Part shown: positions 1-7,763 of the stretch, piece after piece | How the letters are laid out: every line of letters begins with the position of its first letter | Numbering within the stretch: the stretch's first letter is position 1 | From: Abyssibius alkaniclasticus | Lineage (GTDB): Bacteria > Pseudomonadota > Alphaproteobacteria > Rhodobacterales > Rhodobacteraceae | NCBI RefSeq assembly: GCF_020447305.1 | Contig: NZ_CP095732.1 | Location: 1,024,501-1,088,500 of the forward strand | Direction: 5' to 3' | DNA length: 64,000 bases | The notes under the pieces: generated by a model | Seen by the model: only the letters and a program-made list of their open reading frames with translations | Told to the model about the DNA's origin: nothing | The model's database searches: none | Translations under genes and position numbers: made by a program

Positions 1-606
1 CAGGGTGGTCTGGCGGTGCTTACGGGCAATCTGGCACCACGCGGTGCGGTCATCAAGCCCTCGGCTGCCTCACCGCATCTGTTCAGGCATCGCGGTCCGG
101 CCGTCGTGTTTGAAACGATTGAAGACTACAAGGCACGCATCGACGACCCCAATTTGGCAATCGATGCCAATTCCATCATGGTTCTGAAGAATTGCGGGCC
201 AAAGGGCTATCCCGGTATGGCCGAGGTGGGCAATATGGGCCTGCCAACCAGGCTGTTGCAGCAGGGCGTGCGTGACATGATCCGCATTTCCGATGCGCGT
301 ATGTCAGGCACGGCCTATGGCACGGTGGTGCTGCATGTGGCACCGGAAGCTGCCGAGGGGGGTCCGCTGGCGCTTGTGGAAAACGGTGACATGATCGAGC
401 TGGATGTCACCAAGCGCCGGCTGCACCTGGATGTGCCCGAAGACGTGCTTGCGCAACGGCGCGCCAAATGGGTGCGTCCGACACTGCAAAACCTGTCCGG
501 TTACCAGAAGCTCTATGTCAAACATGTGCTTCAGGCCGATGAGGGCTGCGATATGGATTTCTTGGTCGAGTCTGCCCCCATGACCACGCCACGAGAAAGC
601 CATTGA
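1..606 (+). CDS. IlvD/Edd family dehydratase, C-terminal part (5' end outside window)
   Basis: The frame is open from the first base, so this is the C-terminal ~200 residues of a protein that begins upstream. The readable part carries hallmarks of the IlvD/Edd family of Fe-S dehydratases: the GNLAPRGAVIK block, the KNCGPKGYPGM block and the DARMSGT block followed by VLHVAPEAAEGGPLA. The family dehydrates dihydroxy acids (IlvD), 6-phosphogluconate (Edd) or sugar acids such as L-arabonate and D-xylonate. A sugar ABC importer follows 138 bases downstream, so a sugar-acid dehydratase is more likely than the branched-chain amino-acid enzyme, but the substrate cannot be read from the C-terminus alone. 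The family call is secure; the substrate is open. Confidence 0.93.
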   Translation, partial: QGGLAVLTGNLAPRGAVIKPSAASPHLFRHRGPAVVFETIEDYKARIDDPNLAIDANSIMVLKNCGPKGYPGMAEVGNMGLPTRLLQQGVRDMIRISDARMSGTAYGTVVLHVAPEAAEGGPLALVENGDMIELDVTKRRLHLDVPEDVLAQRRAKWVRPTLQNLSGYQKLYVKHVLQADEGCDMDFLVESAPMTTPRESH

Positions 607-639
607 ATACAACAAGTTACCAATGATCATACAAAAAGT

Positions 640-648
640 GCGCAAAAG
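640..648 (+). promoter_or_regulatory. Candidate DeoR-type operator half-site (GCGCAAAAG)
   Basis: GCGCAAAAG sits about 100 bases upstream of the sugar-binding protein gene. The same nine bases form the core of both arms of a perfect inverted repeat between the GH4 glycosidase and deoR (7646-7687). The sharing suggests the DeoR regulator also controls the sugar importer operon. A nine-base match in a GC-rich genome could be chance, so this is a candidate only. Confidence 0.35.
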
Positions 649-678
649 CGCGCAGAAAAATGTTGGAATATGACGTTT

Positions 679-695
679 TCATGATACGATCATGA
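679..695. promoter_or_regulatory. 17-bp inverted repeat upstream of the sugar ABC operon
   Basis: TCATGAT-acg-ATCATGA is a perfect 7+3+7 inverted repeat, 50 bases before the start codon of the sugar-binding protein. Its position between the dehydratase gene and the importer fits an operator near the operon promoter. The regulator that reads it is not known. Confidence 0.45.
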
Positions 696-744
696 CCAAT
701 GAAGCTGACGGGGCCAGAATCGGCCCAAACTTAGGGAGAGACTG

Positions 745-2013
745 ATGACCAAGACATTCACCAAAGCCTCGCTGGCCGCACTTCTCGCCTCCAGCACGGC
801 GCTGAGCGCTGTTTCGGCGCAAGAGGCGAAAACTATCCAGATTGCCACGCATTACAACGAAGCCCAGATGGGCCCGCTGCTGGAATGCTTTGCTGCTTAT
901 GAGGCAAGCAATCCCGGCATCACCATCGAGTTTCAGCAGGCCGCCTATGGCGACTTTCTGCAAACCATCCTGACCTCGCGCGTTGGCGGCACCTCGCCCG
1001 ACATTTATAACATCTACTCGATCTGGGCGCCGCAGCTTGCCGCAGCCGGCACGCTGGCCGAACCGCCCGCCGATGTGCAGGACTGGATTCGCGCATCTTA
1101 TGGCGCCGGTTCGGTTGGCGCGGCGACCATCAACGGCACGCTCTGGGGCATTCCGACCGAACTTTCCGTCTATCAACTGTTCTACAACAAGAAAATCCTG
1201 GCCGAAGCAGGCTTTGATGCGCCACCCGCCACTTGGCAGGAACTGCATGACATGGCGGCAGCCATCACCACCACCAACGATCAGGGTGTGATCGACCGGG
1301 CCGGTTATGTTTACGGTCCCTCGGTCGCCAATGCCGTGCATGTCTATTACAGCCAGATGTATGCCGCAGGTGTGCCGCCATTTGCCGATGATTTCCGCAG
1401 CACCAACTTCACCAGTCCGGAATCGATCGAGATCGTCGAGCGGATGGGTGCGCTTTTCGCCGAAGGCATCACCTCGAACACCAACATCACAGATGACTTT
1501 GCGGCGGGCAGTGCGGCCATGATGATTGCGGCCAACTGGAACAAGGCCGAATTGCAAGAGGTCTATGGGGACGAGTTTGAAAACACCGTTGGTATTGCGC
1601 CCATTCCCAACAATGGCGGCCCGGCCGGCACCATGCTTTATTCCTTCCTTTGGGCAGTTGACAGCACATCCGATGTTCAGGCTGAAAGCTGGGAATTGCT
1701 GCAATGGCTGAACACCGCACAAGAGGGCAAGCCGCTATCCTGCACCGGCGAAATGCTCAACAACCTTGGCGCGCTCTCGGGCAATCTCGCCGACCTTGCG
1801 GGCATGGATACGGGTGACAGCTTTACCGCCCCGTTTGTGGCCGCGATCGAAAGCGGTGCAGCCAAGAGCCAGCCGAACATCTGGCAGGCCTCGGAAAATG
1901 ACCGGACATTGCGCAGCTATATCGAACAGGTCTGGGCTGGTAACATGAGTGCCGCCGACGCGATGGCCGCCGCCGATGCCGAAGTCACCGCGGTGCTGAA
2001 CGAGCAACCGTAG
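745..2013 (+). CDS. Sugar ABC transporter, periplasmic binding protein (family 1)
   Basis: Predicted 422-residue periplasmic binding protein of a carbohydrate (CUT1-type) ABC importer. An N-terminal signal peptide ends near AVSAQE (about residue 27). The mature part has the family-1 pattern: an early FxxYEASNPGITIEF strand, GTSPDIYNIYSIWAPQLA, WGIPTELSVYQLFYNK and a late segment of the type AAMMIAANW. It should capture a sugar or oligosaccharide and deliver it to the two permeases just downstream. The start has a good ribosome site (AGGGAGA, 4 bases before ATG). The substrate is not evident; the neighbouring sugar-acid-type dehydratase, GH4 glycosidase and deacetylase-like proteins suggest a sugar or modified oligosaccharide. 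Confidence 0.93.
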   Translation: MTKTFTKASLAALLASSTALSAVSAQEAKTIQIATHYNEAQMGPLLECFAAYEASNPGITIEFQQAAYGDFLQTILTSRVGGTSPDIYNIYSIWAPQLAAAGTLAEPPADVQDWIRASYGAGSVGAATINGTLWGIPTELSVYQLFYNKKILAEAGFDAPPATWQELHDMAAAITTTNDQGVIDRAGYVYGPSVANAVHVYYSQMYAAGVPPFADDFRSTNFTSPESIEIVERMGALFAEGITSNTNITDDFAAGSAAMMIAANWNKAELQEVYGDEFENTVGIAPIPNNGGPAGTMLYSFLWAVDSTSDVQAESWELLQWLNTAQEGKPLSCTGEMLNNLGALSGNLADLAGMDTGDSFTAPFVAAIESGAAKSQPNIWQASENDRTLRSYIEQVWAGNMSAADAMAAADAEVTAVLNEQP

Positions 2014-2060
2014 CCAAGGCCAGACCGGGCAGCAATGCGACCAAGCCGAAAGGGATTGCG

Positions 2061-3023
2061 ATGACAACCACCTCCCCCTCTGCTCAAGGCGAAAAGCTGC
2101 CCGACCTGGTTTACATAGCGCCGCCGCGCCAGAAATTTCTGGCGCGGCTTGGCTCCAAGAAAGTGGCGCCCTGGTTGTTCTTGTCGCCGATGCTTGTCTT
2201 TGCGGTGATCTTCTTCATCCTGCCGCTGATCTATGCATTCTACATTTCGCTGACCCGTTGGGACAGCCTTTCGCCCCCGCGCTGGGTTGGGCTTGACCAT
2301 TATAAATACATCCTCACCACCGATCCGGTTTTCTGGAAAACCTTCTGGAACACCATGTATTTCGCCGGTGCCTCCATCGGCATTGGCGTGCCGCTGGCAA
2401 TGGTGCTGGCCTATGCGTTTACCCGCTCGCGCGGGCAAACCCTGTGGCGCTCGATCTACTGGCTACCGATGATCACCAATGTCGTTGCCGTTGCTTATAT
2501 CTGGCGGTTTGTGCTTGATGATCGCTACGGGTTGCTTAACCGCGCGCTTGGCTTCATTGGCCTCGGCGCACCCGGTTGGCTGACCGACCCGACCCTTGCA
2601 CTTACATCTGTCGTGCTGATTTTCGTGTGGATGCAACTTGGCCATAACATGCTGCTGTTTTCCGCCGGGCTCGCGAATATCGATGAAAGCTATTACGAGG
2701 CCGCGCGGCTTGACGGGGCAAACGAACGCCAGCTGTTCATGAAAATCACGGTGCCGCTGCTCATGCCCACCACGTTGTTTGTGCTGATCACAAACTTCAT
2801 TTCGGGGCTCAGCTACTTTACGCTCATGCTGGTGCTGACCGATGGCAATGGCGGGCCACTGCGCTCGACCACCGTCACCGGGCTTTACATGTATCAGATG
2901 GCGTTTAACGACCTGCGCATGGGGCGTGCCTCGGCGGTGGCCTATATCCTGTTTGCGGTCATCCTGGTGATCACGCTCATCCAATTGCGCGTCTTCAGAC
3001 GCGGCGGCGTGGAGGCGCATTGA
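2061..3023 (+). CDS. Sugar ABC transporter permease (MalF type)
   Basis: Inner-membrane permease, 320 residues, about six transmembrane helices after a soluble N-terminal tail. It carries the cytoplasmic EAA loop as YYEAARLDGANERQLF, the site where the transport ATPase docks. The N-terminus PWLFLSPMLVFAVIFFILPLIYAFYIS and the WDSLSPPRWVGLDHYKY segment are typical of the MalF/UgpA branch. It lies 47 bases after the binding protein and one base before the second permease, so the three are co-transcribed. No ATPase gene is present in this operon. Confidence 0.94.
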   Translation: MTTTSPSAQGEKLPDLVYIAPPRQKFLARLGSKKVAPWLFLSPMLVFAVIFFILPLIYAFYISLTRWDSLSPPRWVGLDHYKYILTTDPVFWKTFWNTMYFAGASIGIGVPLAMVLAYAFTRSRGQTLWRSIYWLPMITNVVAVAYIWRFVLDDRYGLLNRALGFIGLGAPGWLTDPTLALTSVVLIFVWMQLGHNMLLFSAGLANIDESYYEAARLDGANERQLFMKITVPLLMPTTLFVLITNFISGLSYFTLMLVLTDGNGGPLRSTTVTGLYMYQMAFNDLRMGRASAVAYILFAVILVITLIQLRVFRRGGVEAH

Positions 3024-3024
3024 C

Positions 3025-3921
3025 ATGGCCATCGTTCAAACCAAAAGCCGTTGGGCCAGGCTGGGCACGATCGCAAAATACAGTTTGCTGAGCATTGGTG
3101 CCTTCATCATGGTCGCGCCCTTTGCCGATATGTTCCTAGGCGCATTGCGCACCCCCGCCGAGCGGCTTTCACAGCCGCCGGTCTATTTCCCGCGTGATCC
3201 GCAATGGGGCAACTATTTGCGTGTTTTCACCGAATTGCCCATGTTGCGCTGGATGGCCAACAGCCTGTTCATTACTGCAACAATCACGGCCCTGCAGCTG
3301 CTCACCTCGGCAATGGCGGGCTATGCGCTGGCAAAATATCGCTTTCGCGGCCGAAACTTCCTGTTCCGTTCGGTGTTGGGTGCGCAGATGTTCCCGTTCT
3401 TTCTGTTCCTCATCCCGGTGTTTTTCATCCTGCGCTACTTTCCGCTTTTTGGCGGGAATGACATATTCGGGCAGGGCGGATCGGGCTTTCTGAACACCTA
3501 TGCCGCCATCATCCTGCCCTTTGCCGTAACCTGGTATGGCATTTTCCTCATGCGCCAGTTCTTCATTGGCCTGCCAGATGAGCTTATGGATGCAGCCCGG
3601 CTCGATGGCGCGGGCGAGTTTCGCATTTTCTTTTCCATCGCGCTGCCGCTGGTGTTGCCGGGCCTCGCCACGCTTGGCATTTTCGTGTTCGTCTATCAGT
3701 GGAACGAGGTGATCTGGACGATGACCGTCACCCGCACCGCACCCGATTTGCAAACCATTCCAGTGGGCATTTACCTGCTGCGTGGCGCCTTTATCGACCA
3801 GGCCAGCCTGTCGTTGCAACAGGCCGCACTCGCCGTGTCCATCGTGCCGGTCATAATCACGTTCCTGTTCTTGCAACGCTACTATGTGCGCGGGCTGACT
3901 GCCGGCGCTGTCAAAGGGTAA
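3025..3921 (+). CDS. Sugar ABC transporter permease (MalG type)
   Basis: Second inner-membrane permease of the sugar importer, 298 residues. It has six predicted transmembrane helices and the MalG-type EAA loop LMDAARLDGAGEFRIF near residue 190, and ends in a hydrophobic helix followed by QRYYVRGLTAGAVKG, the usual tail of this branch. Together with the preceding permease it should form the heterodimeric pore. The start is one base after the stop of the upstream permease, so translation is probably coupled. Confidence 0.94.
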   Translation: MAIVQTKSRWARLGTIAKYSLLSIGAFIMVAPFADMFLGALRTPAERLSQPPVYFPRDPQWGNYLRVFTELPMLRWMANSLFITATITALQLLTSAMAGYALAKYRFRGRNFLFRSVLGAQMFPFFLFLIPVFFILRYFPLFGGNDIFGQGGSGFLNTYAAIILPFAVTWYGIFLMRQFFIGLPDELMDAARLDGAGEFRIFFSIALPLVLPGLATLGIFVFVYQWNEVIWTMTVTRTAPDLQTIPVGIYLLRGAFIDQASLSLQQAALAVSIVPVIITFLFLQRYYVRGLTAGAVKG

Positions 3922-3924
3922 ATT

Positions 3925-4227
3925 ATGACAATCAAGATCGATGACGCCTATCTCGATGCCTTCGAGGATGACATCGTGCGCCTGTCGCGCCGCACATATG
4001 CCGAAGCAGGCGTGCCGATGTATCTGGTGCCAGAAGACCTGACGGGGGCTGCACCCGCCGCCACGCCCGACCCGGATGGCGAGGCGATGGCCGCGCTGTT
4101 TACCGCTGTCACCCAGGCGCTTGAGGCGCGTAACGGTCCGCTTTCAACGAGCGACATCGCACATGTGCTGGAGGTTCTGGCCGATCGTCACTTCCTGTCA
4201 CACCCGTTTTCCGAGCTTGCCCGATGA
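3925..4227 (+). CDS. Small protein of unknown function, 100 residues
   Basis: Not recognised. The 100-residue product is acidic, with no signal peptide or membrane segment. The first half (IDDAYLDAFEDDIVRLSRRTYAEAGVPMYLVP) looks helical; a proline/alanine linker around residues 45-55 separates it from a second helical half. It starts three bases after the permease stop and its own stop overlaps the next start (ATGA), so it is firmly inside the operon and translated with its neighbours. That coupling to a transporter and deacetylase-like proteins suggests a small accessory subunit, but no function can be assigned. Confidence 0.7.
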   Translation: MTIKIDDAYLDAFEDDIVRLSRRTYAEAGVPMYLVPEDLTGAAPAATPDPDGEAMAALFTAVTQALEARNGPLSTSDIAHVLEVLADRHFLSHPFSELAR

Positions 4228-4919
4228 TCATTCTGCCCAAAGGTCCGGCTGAAACCGCGGCCGAGCTTACGGCCGGTTTTCGCACCGGTCGCGCGATTCA
4301 TCTGATCAATTACCACGCCACGCCCAAGTCATGCGCTCAGGAATACCGCGACCAGATCGCTGCCTGCGCCGGGCGGTTCGCGTCATTGGACGAACGCGGG
4401 ATTGAAGGGCTGATGCAGGGCAAGCAGGGTGTAAAACCCGTGCTTGCCCCGATCCTGTTTGAAGGTTTTCGCGACAATTACGATGTGCTTTTGCCCATAC
4501 TCGAAGAATTCGGCTTTGCGGCATGGTTCTTCATCCCGTCGCATTTCCTCAACGTTCCGGCCCGTCGCCAGCGCATATTTGCCGCCCGCCACAGCCTGCA
4601 TTACGGACCGGATGAATATGCGGGCGAACGCATCGCGCTAAGTTGGGCCGAGTTGCGCGATGCCCATGCGCGCGGGCATTTCGTGGCCTGCCATTCGCGC
4701 AACCACACAGCCCTGCACCCCGATACGCCGGATGATGTGCTGCATGATGAAATCGTCATCGCCAAGCAAGAGCTTGAAGACGGGCTTGGCGCCGAGGTCG
4801 ACACATTCTGCTACCTTTACGGGGCCGAGTTTGGCCTCAACAAGCGCGCCGATGATCTGCTGATCAAGGCAGGCTATCGCTATCTTTTCTCCAATTTCCG
4901 TTTGCAGAAAATCCAATGA
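4224..4919 (+). CDS. Polysaccharide-deacetylase-like protein, copy 1
   Basis: A 231-residue protein related to carbohydrate esterase family 4 (NodB fold). The second family motif is intact as CHSRNHT (HSxxH, the metal-binding histidines), followed by a conserved-looking acidic helix and FCYLYGAEFG. The first motif, normally FDDG with the catalytic base and a metal ligand, reads FEGFRDNY, so one acidic residue is missing. No signal peptide is seen, so it probably acts in the cytoplasm. It overlaps the small gene upstream and its paralogue downstream by ATGA. It could be an unusual deacetylase or amidohydrolase, or a binding protein on this fold. Fold confidence is good; activity is uncertain. 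Confidence 0.75.
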   Translation: MIILPKGPAETAAELTAGFRTGRAIHLINYHATPKSCAQEYRDQIAACAGRFASLDERGIEGLMQGKQGVKPVLAPILFEGFRDNYDVLLPILEEFGFAAWFFIPSHFLNVPARRQRIFAARHSLHYGPDEYAGERIALSWAELRDAHARGHFVACHSRNHTALHPDTPDDVLHDEIVIAKQELEDGLGAEVDTFCYLYGAEFGLNKRADDLLIKAGYRYLFSNFRLQKIQ

Positions 4920-5566
4920 CCATGCCCAGCCTGCGGGTGGTCAACTACCACCTGACCCCGGCGGCCAACGCCGCCATTTATGACCGCGAATTTGCCGCGC
5001 TGGCCGCGCGCTATGCGCCGGTGCGCGAAGATGATCTGGCCGAATACCTGACCACCGGGCGCTGGCCAATGGCGCGCCCCGGCATTCTGCCGGTCTTTTA
5101 TAACGGCTATCGCAACAATTACGATGTGGCCCGCCCCTTGCTTGAACGCCACGGGCTGGTCGGCTGGTTCATGGCGGTTACCGCCTATTCATCCTGCCCG
5201 CCTGCGGCCCAGCCCGAGTTCTGTGCCCGTCGCACGCTCACCACGGTCAAGGGCGAATACCACGATGGCCGCACCGCGTTGTCATGGGATGAGTTGCGCG
5301 CGCTGGATGGCCCACATGTCGTGGCCAGCCATACGCGTAACCATACCAAAGTCAGCATGGAAGACCCGCAAGTGGTCGAGGATGAGATCGTAGGCGCCCA
5401 GCAGGATTTTATCCGCGAGCTTGGCCACCCTGTGCGTGCCTTTGCCTGGTTGTTTGGCGGGCGCTACGGCGAAAACCCTGTGGCCGATGCCGCGGTCGAC
5501 AAGGCAGGCTACGAGTTCCTGTTTTCCAATTTCGCGGTGCAGCGTTTGCCAAGGGTGGCAGGCTAG
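4916..5566 (+). CDS. Polysaccharide-deacetylase-like protein, copy 2
   Basis: A 216-residue paralogue of the preceding gene. The two share a recognisable pattern: VVNYH near the N-terminus, NNYDV in the first motif region, LSWDELRA, ASHTRNHT and a final YEFLFSNF. Here the first motif is FYNGYRNNY, with no acidic residue where the family has two, while HTRNH keeps both histidines. The tandem arrangement, ATGA overlap and similar size suggest duplication followed by divergence, perhaps to form a heterodimer. No signal peptide is seen. This is the last gene of the importer operon on this strand. Confidence 0.75.
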   Translation: MTMPSLRVVNYHLTPAANAAIYDREFAALAARYAPVREDDLAEYLTTGRWPMARPGILPVFYNGYRNNYDVARPLLERHGLVGWFMAVTAYSSCPPAAQPEFCARRTLTTVKGEYHDGRTALSWDELRALDGPHVVASHTRNHTKVSMEDPQVVEDEIVGAQQDFIRELGHPVRAFAWLFGGRYGENPVADAAVDKAGYEFLFSNFAVQRLPRVAG

Positions 5567-5614
5567 CGCAAAAGGCCAAACGGCCCGGCAAATTGCACGG
5601 CGCCGCAAGGCGTT

Positions 5615-6238
5615 TCAGGCGCTTAGCACCAACACCCGCGCTGCGCCCTTTGCGCAAAGAGAAACCGACTCGCCCTTTGCAAGCGCCAGCGTTTGCGGCG
5701 CGCGCACCAGTCTGTCGCCAGCCATAAGCGCCCCGTGGCGTAAATGCACCAGGCGCTCGCGATTGGCGGGCAGGCTCAGCATTGCACCATTGGCCAGATC
5801 GGCCAGTTGATACGCCAGCGCCTCGGCCGTATTGCCCTCCTGCGCATCGCTTGTATAGCTGGGTATGCGCCCCGATGCCGCCGCGCGCGCATAGGCAACC
5901 CTCACATGGCTTTGCGGTCTGAGCGTATAGGCATGATCAGGCATCATATACAGCGCACAATCGCCCATATCGGACAGATGGGCCGAAAGCGGGTGTTCGC
6001 CGGCAATCTCCATCGCGACCGTGCCGCCCAGAGGCAACACAAAAACCTCGTCGCCCTCGCTTTCACCCTCGATCGTCACTTCGGGCTGAAAGCTGTAAAT
6101 CCGCAGCGATTTCAGGCGTTTGAACCCGGTGACAGACTGGTCAATATCCACCGGGCGCGGGCAGGGGCCCACGCCGGGAAGGTCAATCATGCGGGTCGGA
6201 TCGGCATCAATAATCAGCATCTGGTGCCCTTTATGCAA
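5615..6238 (-). CDS. Cupin-like protein, possibly IolB/KduI-related isomerase
   Basis: A 207-residue protein with beta-rich, cupin-like spacing: GDEVFVLPLGGTVAM in the middle, then YMMPDHAYTLRPQSHVRVAYARA. This resembles sugar-acid isomerases of the IolB/KduI group, which act on 5-deoxy-glucuronate or 5-keto-uronates, but the similarity is weak and the metal histidines are not clearly placed. The start overlaps the end of the GH4 gene by eight bases; an internal ATG at 6220 is an alternative. It is co-transcribed with the glycosidase, so processing of the released sugar is a fair guess. A non-enzymatic role cannot be excluded. Confidence 0.55.
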   Translation of the reverse strand: MHKGHQMLIIDADPTRMIDLPGVGPCPRPVDIDQSVTGFKRLKSLRIYSFQPEVTIEGESEGDEVFVLPLGGTVAMEIAGEHPLSAHLSDMGDCALYMMPDHAYTLRPQSHVRVAYARAAASGRIPSYTSDAQEGNTAEALAYQLADLANGAMLSLPANRERLVHLRHGALMAGDRLVRAPQTLALAKGESVSLCAKGAARVLVLSA

Positions 6239-7601
6239 ACTGTGGCAGAAATTCGCGATGGCTGTCGATCAGCTCGTCAGCAAGCTTCGCCGCCACATCC
6301 GGTGTGCCGACCGTGCCGTCAGCCAAAAGCGCTTCGACCATCAAATCGCGCGAGCCCTTCACAGCGGCATCGACGGTAATTTCAATCGCCTCGATTTTTG
6401 CGTTCAGCTTGGCCACCAATGCGGGTGGCAACGGGTCGGCCTGAAGTGCGGCGAACCCGCCGCCAACAGCAGCCGCGTTGCATTCCAGAACTGCACCATT
6501 GGGCAAATAAGGCGCCTGTCCGGTATTGGGCAGGTTCACCGAAAACACGTCGCGCTTGTCATACAGCAGCGAGTGCATGATCTCCAGAAGCTGTTCGCTT
6601 TCGCCGGGCACGTTTTCATAATAGGCGGGCGGCAGCGGTTCGGGCGAATTGGCGATGGCGAGCATCTCGTCATACCAGGTATCGCCCAGCGCAATCCGCT
6701 CATCAATCGGGAAGGCTTCGCGCCCCAGCCTGTGGCCATGATAGGCGCCGCCGGGGAAGCGTTCGGGGTAAAACTCAACCGCGTGCCGGTCCATTGCGCA
6801 GGGGAAAATGCCGTATGTGCGGAACATGCCCCATGCAAACGGGTCATCTGCCCAGCGCGGTGCGCGCCCAAGCACGATGTTATCCCAGATTTTCTTGCCG
6901 GCCAGTTCTTCGGCCAAACCGTCTTGCTGTGCATCGAGCCTGGCTTGCAGCATTGGCACGGCATCGGAGCCCTTGTGGCGCAACCGTGTCAGAAATGTCA
7001 GGTGGTTGAGCCCGATGCCAAAGCTGGTCAGATCACCCTCCTCAACGCCCAGGAAACGCGAGATCACCCCTTCGACATGATGCACACCGTGGCACAGCCC
7101 CACAACCGGCACATCGGTTTCACGGCGGATGGCGCGGCAAATTGCGGTCATCGGGTTGGAATAGTTGAAGAAATGCGCATCGGGGCACAGCTCGGCCACA
7201 TCATTGGCAATGGCAAGCATCTGCGGGATCATGCGCATGGCGCGGCTGATGCCGCCGGGCATGGCCGTATCGCCCACTGGCTGGTAAATACCGTGCTTGC
7301 GCGGTATTTCGATGTCGCGCTGCCAGCCTTTGCGCCCCCCTACGGCAATGGTCGTTACCACAAAATCGGCACCCTTGAGCACATCGCGCCGCTCGGTCGT
7401 TGCGGTCACAGGAATATTGGCATTTTTGGCCACAAGCATTTTGCCGACCAGCTTGTTCACGGCATCCAGTGTCACAGGGTCGATATCCACCAGCGCCAGT
7501 TCCCACAGGTTTTCTTCGCCCGCCAGAATAATGTCGGCCACCAGTCTTTGTGTGAAAACGGTGCTTCCGGCACCAATAAGAACAAGTTTGTGGCGTGACA
7601 T
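6231..7601 (-). CDS. Glycoside hydrolase family 4 (alpha-glycosidase type)
   Basis: A 456-residue cytoplasmic glycosidase of family GH4, enzymes that use NAD and a divalent metal for a redox-assisted elimination mechanism. The N-terminal NAD site is GAGSTVF (residues 10-16). The metal and catalytic residues are readable: Asn149 in FFNYSNP, Cys170 in GLCHGV and His200 in GLNH, as in the alpha-glucosidase/alpha-galactosidase branch. The family also includes alpha-glucuronidases and galacturonidases, so the substrate is open. A good ribosome site (GGAGAG) precedes the ATG. It is divergent from deoR across 162 bases that hold a strong inverted repeat, and is probably under that regulator. Confidence 0.93.
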   Translation of the reverse strand: MSRHKLVLIGAGSTVFTQRLVADIILAGEENLWELALVDIDPVTLDAVNKLVGKMLVAKNANIPVTATTERRDVLKGADFVVTTIAVGGRKGWQRDIEIPRKHGIYQPVGDTAMPGGISRAMRMIPQMLAIANDVAELCPDAHFFNYSNPMTAICRAIRRETDVPVVGLCHGVHHVEGVISRFLGVEEGDLTSFGIGLNHLTFLTRLRHKGSDAVPMLQARLDAQQDGLAEELAGKKIWDNIVLGRAPRWADDPFAWGMFRTYGIFPCAMDRHAVEFYPERFPGGAYHGHRLGREAFPIDERIALGDTWYDEMLAIANSPEPLPPAYYENVPGESEQLLEIMHSLLYDKRDVFSVNLPNTGQAPYLPNGAVLECNAAAVGGGFAALQADPLPPALVAKLNAKIEAIEITVDAAVKGSRDLMVEALLADGTVGTPDVAAKLADELIDSHREFLPQFA

Positions 7602-7645
7602 ATGGCTCTCCGAATCTGGGTTGTTTGGCAGCCAGTCTAGGCAAT

Positions 7646-7687
7646 AACGCGCAAAAGTCTATATAGAAATGATTGCTTTTGCGCGTT
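7646..7687. promoter_or_regulatory. Paired inverted repeat between GH4 gene and deoR (probable operator)
   Basis: AACGCGCAAAAG (7646-7657) and its perfect reverse complement CTTTTGCGCGTT (7676-7687) flank an AT-rich 18-base centre. The arm centres are 30 bases apart, about three helical turns, so two regulator units could bind the same face. It lies between two divergent genes, one encoding a DeoR regulator, as expected for an autoregulated operator. The core is also found at 640-648. Confidence 0.65.
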
Positions 7688-7763
7688 TATCGGCTATCCT
7701 TTCAGAAAGATTGCAATTTGCGGCCAGTTGCGGCAATCCCAATCAACCCAGAGGAAAATACCT

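Noticed and set aside
640-660. Repeat-like GCGC/AAAA words as a CRISPR or microsatellite
   Set aside because: Only two imperfect copies with no spacer pattern; better explained as regulator half-sites.
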